DNA from: Collinsella sp.
GTDB lineage: Bacteria; Actinomycetota; Coriobacteriia; Coriobacteriales; Coriobacteriaceae
Length of the DNA stretch: 64,000 nt
Assembly: GCA_018382125.1 (NCBI GenBank)
Contig: JAGZQO010000007.1
Span: forward strand, 1-64,000
Direction of reading: 5' to 3'
In this document: positions 59,060-64,000 of the stretch, piece after piece
Layout: the number at the start of each line of letters is the position of its first letter
Numbering within the stretch: position 1 is the stretch's first letter
The notes under the pieces: model-generated
Databases searched by the model: none
The model's input: the letters and a program-made list of their open reading frames with translations, nothing else
Told to the model about the DNA's origin: nothing
Program-made: the position numbers and the translations under genes

Positions 59060-61717
59060 TTAGGCGCCGAGCGCGGTCTTAGCGGCCGCGAGGGCATCGG
59101 CGATGCCGGCAGCATTCTTGCCACCAGCCTGGGCCATGTTGGGACGACCGCCACCGCGACCGTCGACCAGACCCGCGATCTGCTTGATCACGTTACCGGC
59201 GTGGAAACCGGCCTTGACGGCGTCATCGGAGCCGGCAGCGAGCAGGGCCGGAGTGCCCTTCTCAGTCACGCTGGCGACGACACAAGCGACAGGGCCGGCG
59301 ACCTTCTGATGCACGGTATCCCATACGTTGCGCAGGTCGGCAGCCTCAAGGCCCTGGAGCTCAGCGACAACGAGCTTATAGCCGTCGAGCTCGACGGCGC
59401 CCTCGATGGCGCTGGAGATGGCGTCGGAGGAGCCACCGGTCAGAGCCTTCTTGAGCTTGTTGGACGTCTCGCGCAGCTCAGCCTGCAGGTTCTCCACGCG
59501 GGCGGGAACCTCGTCGACGCGGCACTTGAGCGCAGCGGCGGCGGCGTCAACGAGCGCCAGGCGGTCGGCCATGTAGTCGAGGGCACCCTTAGAGGTCACG
59601 GCCTCGATACGGCGGACATTGGAGCCCGTGGAGGACTCGGAAATGATCTTGAACAGACCAATCTCTGCGGTATTGGCGGCATGGGTGCCACCACAGAGCT
59701 CGCGGGAGAACGGCTGGTCCTCGGCGCCTACGGAGACGACGCGGACGACGTCGCCGTACTTCTCGCCAAAGAGGGCGACAGCACCGGCGGCCTTGGCCTC
59801 GTCGATGCCCATGACGCGGGTCACGACCGGCTTGGAAGCGAAGATCTGCTGGTTGACCAGGTCCTCGACAGCCTTGAGCTGCTCGGAGGACAGGGCCTCG
59901 AAGTGCGTAAAGTCAAAGCGAAGGTGCTCGGGCGTCACCAGCGAGCCGGCCTGGGAGACGTGCTCGCCCAGGACCTGCTTAAGGGCGGCGTCGAGCAGGT
60001 GCGTGGCGGTGTGGTTGCGGCGCAGGAAGCCACGGCGCTCGGCGTCGAGCGCGGCGGTAACAGCGGCACCGACAGTCAGCGTGCCATCGGCAACGTGCGC
60101 GACGTGGGCATACAGGCCGTTGTGGTTCTTGGTGTCGGCAACGGTCAGAACAACGCCCTCGGCGGAAAGCTTGCCGGCATCACCCTGCTGACCACCCATC
60201 TCGGCATAGAACGGGGTGCGGTCGAGCACAACCTCGACGTCCTCGCCGGCGGCAGCGGACTCGACGGACTCGCCGTTGCGCACGATGGCGACAACCTTGG
60301 CGCCCTCGATCACATCGTTGTCATAGCCGTCGAACTCGGTCGCGGCGACCTTGTCGGAAAGCTCGACCCACACGTCGTTGAAGCTGCCCCAGGCGTCGCC
60401 CTTGGCATTGGCGCGGGCGCGGGCCTTCTGGTCCTCCATGCAGGCAGTGAAGCCGTCCATATCGACGTCGTGACCAGCGGTGCCGGCGATCTCGACGGTC
60501 AGATCGATGGGGAAACCAAAGGTGTCGTGCAGCTTAAAGGCGACATCGCCCGGAAGCACGGCGCCCTCGGAAAGCGCTGCCAGAGCCTCGTCCAGATAGA
60601 CGCGGCCGTTGTCGAGCGTCGTGGAGAAGCGCTCCTCCTCGGAGGCGACGATACCCTTGACGAGGGCGACGTTCTTGAGCAGCTCGGGATAAGCCTCTCC
60701 CATCTGAGCATTGACCTCGTCGATGAACTTGGTCAGGAAGGCACCCTCGATGCCCAGCAGGCGACCGTGGAACACGGCACGGCGGAGCAGACGGCGAAGG
60801 ACGTACTCGCGGCCCTCGTTGCCGGGCAGGATGCCGTCCGAGATCATAAAGTCGACGGCACGGGAGTGATCGGCGATAATGCGCAGCGAGCGGCTGGCAC
60901 CGGAGTAGTCATCGGCGTCATAGGTCTTGCCGCTGATCTCCTCACCGAGCTTGATGAGATGCTGCATCAGATCGCCGTCGTAGTTAGCGGTCTTGTGCTG
61001 CATGATAGCGGCCATGCGCTCCAGACCCATGCCCGTATCGAGGTTGCGGTGCGGCAGCTCCGGCATGGAGCCGTCCTCCTGGCGGTCGTACTGGGTAAAC
61101 ACGAGGTTCCAGAACTCAAGGAAGCGGTCGCAGTCGCAGCCGGGCTTGCAGTCGGGGCTGCCGCAACCGACCTCCTCGCCCATGTCAAAGTATATCTCGG
61201 AGCACGGACCGCAGGGGCCGGTGGGGCCAGCGGCCCAGAAGTTGTCGTCCTCGCCCAGACGCGAGATGTGGTCCTCGGCAACGCCCAGGGAGCGCCACAC
61301 GTCATGGGTCTCGTCGTCCTCGGTAAAGACAGTGAAGTACAGGCGGTCGAGCGGCAGCTTGAACTCCTTGGTGATGAGCTCAAAGGCCCAAGCGCAGGCC
61401 TGCTGCTTGGAGACGCCGCCAAAGGAGAAGTCGCCGAGCATCTCAAAGAAGGACAGGTGACGGCCGTCCTCGCCGATGCAGTCGATGTCGTTGGTGCGGA
61501 CGCACTTCTGGCAGGAGATCGCGCCGATCTCCTTCATGGTCTTCTTGCCCTGGTAGTACTCCTTAAACTGGTTCATGCCGGCGTTGGCAAGCAGCAGCGA
61601 AGGGTCGTCGGGGACGAGGGACGAAGAAGGATAGAGCTTAAGACCGCGCTCCTCAAAGAAGTTGAGGAACTTGGAGCGAATCTCGGCCGTAGTCATTGAC
61701 GGGTAGTCAGCACTCAT
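59060..61717 (-). CDS. alaS: Alanyl-tRNA synthetase
   Basis: Charges tRNA-Ala and edits mischarged Ser/Gly. The 885-residue protein has the class II catalytic core (KFLNFFEERGLKLYPSSSLVP near 14, AGMNQFKEYY, RTNDIDCIGEDGRHLSFFEMLG near 75), a C4-type zinc-like cluster CGSPDCKPGCDC near 180, the editing domain RRNHTATHLLDAAL near 575 and CGGTHAANTAEIG near 680, and a DHHA1 C-terminal domain. ATG 61717 follows GAGGAGATTCCCTCT; the ATG 21 bases on has no binding site. Begins the alaS-ruvX-mltG-yqeG-aroK run. Confidence 0.95.
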   Translation of the reverse strand: MSADYPSMTTAEIRSKFLNFFEERGLKLYPSSSLVPDDPSLLLANAGMNQFKEYYQGKKTMKEIGAISCQKCVRTNDIDCIGEDGRHLSFFEMLGDFSFGGVSKQQACAWAFELITKEFKLPLDRLYFTVFTEDDETHDVWRSLGVAEDHISRLGEDDNFWAAGPTGPCGPCSEIYFDMGEEVGCGSPDCKPGCDCDRFLEFWNLVFTQYDRQEDGSMPELPHRNLDTGMGLERMAAIMQHKTANYDGDLMQHLIKLGEEISGKTYDADDYSGASRSLRIIADHSRAVDFMISDGILPGNEGREYVLRRLLRRAVFHGRLLGIEGAFLTKFIDEVNAQMGEAYPELLKNVALVKGIVASEEERFSTTLDNGRVYLDEALAALSEGAVLPGDVAFKLHDTFGFPIDLTVEIAGTAGHDVDMDGFTACMEDQKARARANAKGDAWGSFNDVWVELSDKVAATEFDGYDNDVIEGAKVVAIVRNGESVESAAAGEDVEVVLDRTPFYAEMGGQQGDAGKLSAEGVVLTVADTKNHNGLYAHVAHVADGTLTVGAAVTAALDAERRGFLRRNHTATHLLDAALKQVLGEHVSQAGSLVTPEHLRFDFTHFEALSSEQLKAVEDLVNQQIFASKPVVTRVMGIDEAKAAGAVALFGEKYGDVVRVVSVGAEDQPFSRELCGGTHAANTAEIGLFKIISESSTGSNVRRIEAVTSKGALDYMADRLALVDAAAAALKCRVDEVPARVENLQAELRETSNKLKKALTGGSSDAISSAIEGAVELDGYKLVVAELQGLEAADLRNVWDTVHQKVAGPVACVVASVTEKGTPALLAAGSDDAVKAGFHAGNVIKQIAGLVDGRGGGRPNMAQAGGKNAAGIADALAAAKTALGA

Positions 61718-61795
61718 AGAGGGAATCTCCTCGGTTTCACATCGAAACAGTTCAAACGTAATGATATTACCATCCCGCCGCGCCTGTGCAAAAAA

Positions 61796-61819
61796 GAGGG
61801 TCGCCAAACAGCGACCCTC
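61796..61819 (-). terminator. Terminator for the sigma factor/AI-2E-type operon
   Basis: GAGGGTCGC and GCGACCCTC form a perfect 9-bp stem with a six-base loop, followed on the minus strand by TTTTTT. It is about 340 bases past the end of the transporter gene, with an opposing small gene (61912-62151) in between. Confidence 0.9.
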
Positions 61820-61873
61820 CAGCGAAAGTGCACGTTATTTAGTACTGCGCGATCCTTTGAAAAAGGACTGCTG

Positions 61874-61879
61874 TATAAT
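61874..61879 (+). promoter_or_regulatory. -10 element for the small membrane protein gene
   Basis: A consensus TATAAT lies 32 bases before the ATG, preceded by CTG; the -35 region is poor. The GGAAGGAGCGATCG ribosome binding site follows. Confidence 0.55.
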
Positions 61880-61911
61880 TGCATATAAGATTCACCCGGA
61901 AGGAGCGATCG

Positions 61912-62151
61912 ATGAAAAGCAAACGATTTGTCCTGAATGCACTTCTGGTTGTAGCACTTTTAGCGCTCTTAGCCTTCTCATGCTGGTACGCAAACCAACC
62001 ATCATTTGGATACGTATTGTATACAGTAATGTCCGGCGATAAGGCTTATTACACTCTACGCGCAATTGACGTTCTCTTTTTCTATGTAGCCGGCCCCTTA
62101 TCAATCGCTTTGGTCGCGTTTCTTGTCATTTACAACTTCAAGAAACGTTAA
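61912..62151 (+). CDS. Small two-helix membrane protein of unknown function
   Basis: The 79-residue protein has a basic start (MKSKRF), a hydrophobic helix at about 8-24, a short loop, and a second helix at about 50-72 ending in NFKKR, so both ends should be cytosolic. I do not recognise the family. Its base composition is clearly more A/T-rich than the neighbours, which suggests recent arrival. It is transcribed against the sigma/transporter operon: its stop is six bases from that operon's last stop, and the operon's terminator lies upstream of this gene, so the two transcripts should overlap over the whole gene. Confidence 0.75.
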   Translation: MKSKRFVLNALLVVALLALLAFSCWYANQPSFGYVLYTVMSGDKAYYTLRAIDVLFFYVAGPLSIALVAFLVIYNFKKR

Positions 62152-62157
62152 TAGAAC

Positions 62158-63570
62158 CTATTTAGAATCCGAATCGTCCATGGAGCCGTCGATGCCGGTA
62201 TTGGTATCGTCGTCCGAGTTGGAATCATCGTCTTTGGCGAAGGGGTTCTTGAAGAAGCCCGTGGCATCGGGTTGCAGGCCCGAGAGCTTAATCCAGGGAT
62301 TATCGAGCTCGGGCTTGGGCATGGCCTTGGCCTCGGGCGCAGTCTCGTTACCGATGAGCTCGGACTCATAGATGAAGGTGTCGTCGCCGAGCGCGTCGTA
62401 GGCGGCGACCGGGTTGCCATCGGCATCGCGGTACGGCGTGCCCTTAAACACGGCTCCGTCATAGGCCACAAGCTGACGGCCGGTCTCATTCTCGAAGTAG
62501 TACACGAAGATGCCCTTGAGGGCCGCACAAAGCGGGATGGCAATAATCATGCCGATGGGCCCAATGAGTGCCGAACCAATAACGAGAGCCGTAAGGCTCA
62601 TAATGGGATGCACCTGCACTGAGCTCTGCATGACCTTAGGCGAAATCACATTGTCGGTGACGTTTTGCGCGACCATCGTCACGATGAGCGTCCATAACGC
62701 CAACATGGGGCTGAACATAAAGCCGAGTACCGTGGCGATTGCCGCACTCACCCAGGGACCGACGACCGGAACCAAGTGCATGATGCCAGTGAAGAAAGCC
62801 ATGAGCGCCGCATACGGATGGCCGATAATCAGGAAGCCGATAAAGGCGAGGAAACCACCGCAGATGGACGTCACGACCATACCGCGCATGTAGCCGCCGA
62901 CAGAGCGAGAAAGGATGGCGACCATAAAGCGGTACGAGGTCTCCTTCTCCTGACCGATGATGGTGCAAATCTCGTGATGCATGCGAGGGTAGTCGCAGGC
63001 CATCCAGTAGGCAAGCACCAGACCAAGGAAGATCACGAACAACTGCGAGGCCGTATTGGTGATGAGCGGGAACACACCGCGGCCAAGCTCGGCAGCAATC
63101 TGAGACACATACTTCGATGCCACGGTAACCAGCGACGAAAGATTATCGTCCAAATACTCCTTGAGCGGCGTGTTATTGAGCGTCTTGGCATGCGAGATCA
63201 TCTCATTGAGATCGCCACCCGCAACACGAAGCTGCTCGGGCAGGCGGCTCAGGACTTCCATGATCTGACCAAAGAGAATCGGCGACAAGATGCAAACGAC
63301 ACCGACGAGCACGGCAACAACAACAATAAGCGCGATAAGCGAACCGATGCCGCGATTCACGCCATGGTGCTCGAGCCAGTTGGTGATCGGGGACATCACA
63401 AAGGCAATGATGGAACCAACAGCGAGAAACTCGATAACCGGCGCCAGGATGCCCATAAGGTTAAAGATGACAGCGGCGATGACAATGCAGCCGACAACAG
63501 CCCAAATGCGAAGCGTCAGAATGCGGGTGTCGCGCAGCACGCGATCGGTTTGTTGGGGGTGTTCACTCAT
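62158..63570 (-). CDS. AI-2E family transporter (TqsA/YtvI-like)
   Basis: The 470-residue protein has about eight membrane segments with the family's long amphipathic region (about 105-180) and conserved FVMSPITNWLEHHGVNRGIG near 58, GIMHLVPVVGPWVSAAIATVLG near 272 and VTDNVISPKVMQSS near 312. The C-terminal ~110 residues are cytosolic, ending in an Asp/Ser-rich tail. Members export small molecules or ions (AI-2, H+/Na+); the substrate here is unknown. The ATG overlaps the sigma factor stop (ATGA), a coupling that suggests stress-linked expression. Confidence 0.9.
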   Translation of the reverse strand: MSEHPQQTDRVLRDTRILTLRIWAVVGCIVIAAVIFNLMGILAPVIEFLAVGSIIAFVMSPITNWLEHHGVNRGIGSLIALIVVVAVLVGVVCILSPILFGQIMEVLSRLPEQLRVAGGDLNEMISHAKTLNNTPLKEYLDDNLSSLVTVASKYVSQIAAELGRGVFPLITNTASQLFVIFLGLVLAYWMACDYPRMHHEICTIIGQEKETSYRFMVAILSRSVGGYMRGMVVTSICGGFLAFIGFLIIGHPYAALMAFFTGIMHLVPVVGPWVSAAIATVLGFMFSPMLALWTLIVTMVAQNVTDNVISPKVMQSSVQVHPIMSLTALVIGSALIGPIGMIIAIPLCAALKGIFVYYFENETGRQLVAYDGAVFKGTPYRDADGNPVAAYDALGDDTFIYESELIGNETAPEAKAMPKPELDNPWIKLSGLQPDATGFFKNPFAKDDDSNSDDDTNTGIDGSMDDSDSK

Positions 63571-64000
63571 GAACGAATCATCACTCCGTCGGGGTCGATC
63601 TTGTCCTGAATCTTCTTAAGCGTGCGGCGCAGCAGACGCGAAACCTGCACCTGAGAAATACCCAGCTTCTTGGCGATCTCGATCTGGGTCATGCCCTTCA
63701 CAAAGCGCAGCTCGATCACCTCGCGCTCGCGCGGCGAGAAATCACGGATGGCTTCCTCGATCACTAGGCGGTCATCGGTAAAGTCGAGCTCGTTGTCGTC
63801 GTCGGCGTAACGGTCGAGAATCGAAGGGGCATCGTCGGAATCGGACGCACCAGGAGCCTCGATGGGCACCGAGGTATAGGCCGAAGACGATTCCATAGCC
63901 TCGAGGACCTCATCGACAGTCACATCTAGATACTCAGCGATCTCCTCAACCTTGGGCGAACGCTGCAGCTCGTTGGTAAGTTTGTCAGTAGCCTGGTTGA
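63567..64000 (-). CDS. RNA polymerase sigma factor, SigB/SigF/SigG type, N-terminus outside window
   Basis: About 143 residues are visible, read in from the window edge. They cover region 3 (LQRSPKVEEIAEYLDVTVDEVLEAM, then SSSAYTSVPIE) and region 4 (FSPREREVIELRFVKGMTQIEIAKKLGISQVQVSRLLRRTLKKI), the -35-binding helix-turn-helix. The SAYTS-x-DAP layout with an acidic linker resembles SigB/F/G general-stress or sporulation-type sigma factors rather than RpoD. Region 2 and the start lie beyond 64000. Co-transcribed with the AI-2E-type transporter gene. Confidence 0.9.
   Translation of the reverse strand, partial: NQATDKLTNELQRSPKVEEIAEYLDVTVDEVLEAMESSSAYTSVPIEAPGASDSDDAPSILDRYADDDNELDFTDDRLVIEEAIRDFSPREREVIELRFVKGMTQIEIAKKLGISQVQVSRLLRRTLKKIQDKIDPDGVMIRS

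Noticed and set aside
59201..61699. 832-codon plus-strand open frame opposite alaS
   Set aside because: Antisense shadow of a complete alanyl-tRNA synthetase; no family resemblance.

Overview
The window looks like chromosome from a member of the Coriobacteriia, most like Collinsella (high-GC, Gram-positive, gut anaerobe). This rests on gene content and order (priA-def-fmt; aroK, efp, nusB, tlyA, nadK, recN in one run; sugar PTS genes; single-chain iron-sulfur serine dehydratase; MltG and YkuD cell-wall enzymes; a SigB/F/G-type sigma factor) and on recognition rather than a database search. I count about 60 protein genes, two identical tRNA-Glu genes, one cobalamin riboswitch, about ten intrinsic terminators and several families of long intergenic palindromes.

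Layout. 1-14.5 kb: translation and housekeeping genes on the minus strand (fmt, def, priA, gltX), then plus-strand metK, sdaA, an L,D-transpeptidase and a MacA/MacB-type ABC export operon. 14.6-36.4 kb: a cobalamin (vitamin B12) island. Seventeen tightly coupled minus-strand genes (cbiF to cbiJ) cover almost the whole anaerobic corrin pathway, adenosylation, amidation and nucleotide-loop assembly. A divergent plus-strand unit, led by a cobalamin riboswitch, encodes an exported lipoprotein form of the chelatase CbiK, two lipoproteins that share a domain, and a BtuCD/FecCD-type importer. 36.4-38.6 kb: a remnant of an IS3/IS150-type transposase at the island edge, a TetR regulator and a flippase-like membrane protein. 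38.7-48.5 kb: two tRNA-Glu genes, the CCA-adding enzyme, two tandem 1-phosphofructokinase-like kinases, the general PTS proteins (ptsI, ptsH), a fructose-type EIIBCA and its divergent RpiR-family regulator. 48.5-64 kb: a long minus-strand housekeeping stretch from the sigma factor and alaS down to recN.

How it fits together. The B12 island has every anaerobic-branch step after sirohydrochlorin except an intact C20-methyltransferase. cbiL is reduced to its first codons fused to its last ~65 codons, while the reading frame and coupling to its neighbours are kept. If no second copy exists, de novo synthesis would be blocked, leaving salvage through the adjacent transporter and CobU/S/T. The island is visibly richer in G+C than its flanks and is bordered by a palindromic repeat on the left and a transposase scrap on the right, which suggests horizontal gain followed by decay.

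The observations most worth a second look are: (i) a two-copy intergenic element whose inner stem differs by compensatory changes and which is enclosed in long, copy-specific outer stems; (ii) the internally deleted cbiL; (iii) an AroB-like protein next to aroK in which all metal-ligand motifs appear lost; (iv) the exported CbiK-lipoprotein-importer module; and (v) a CobU-like/CobC-phosphatase fusion alongside an intact CobU.
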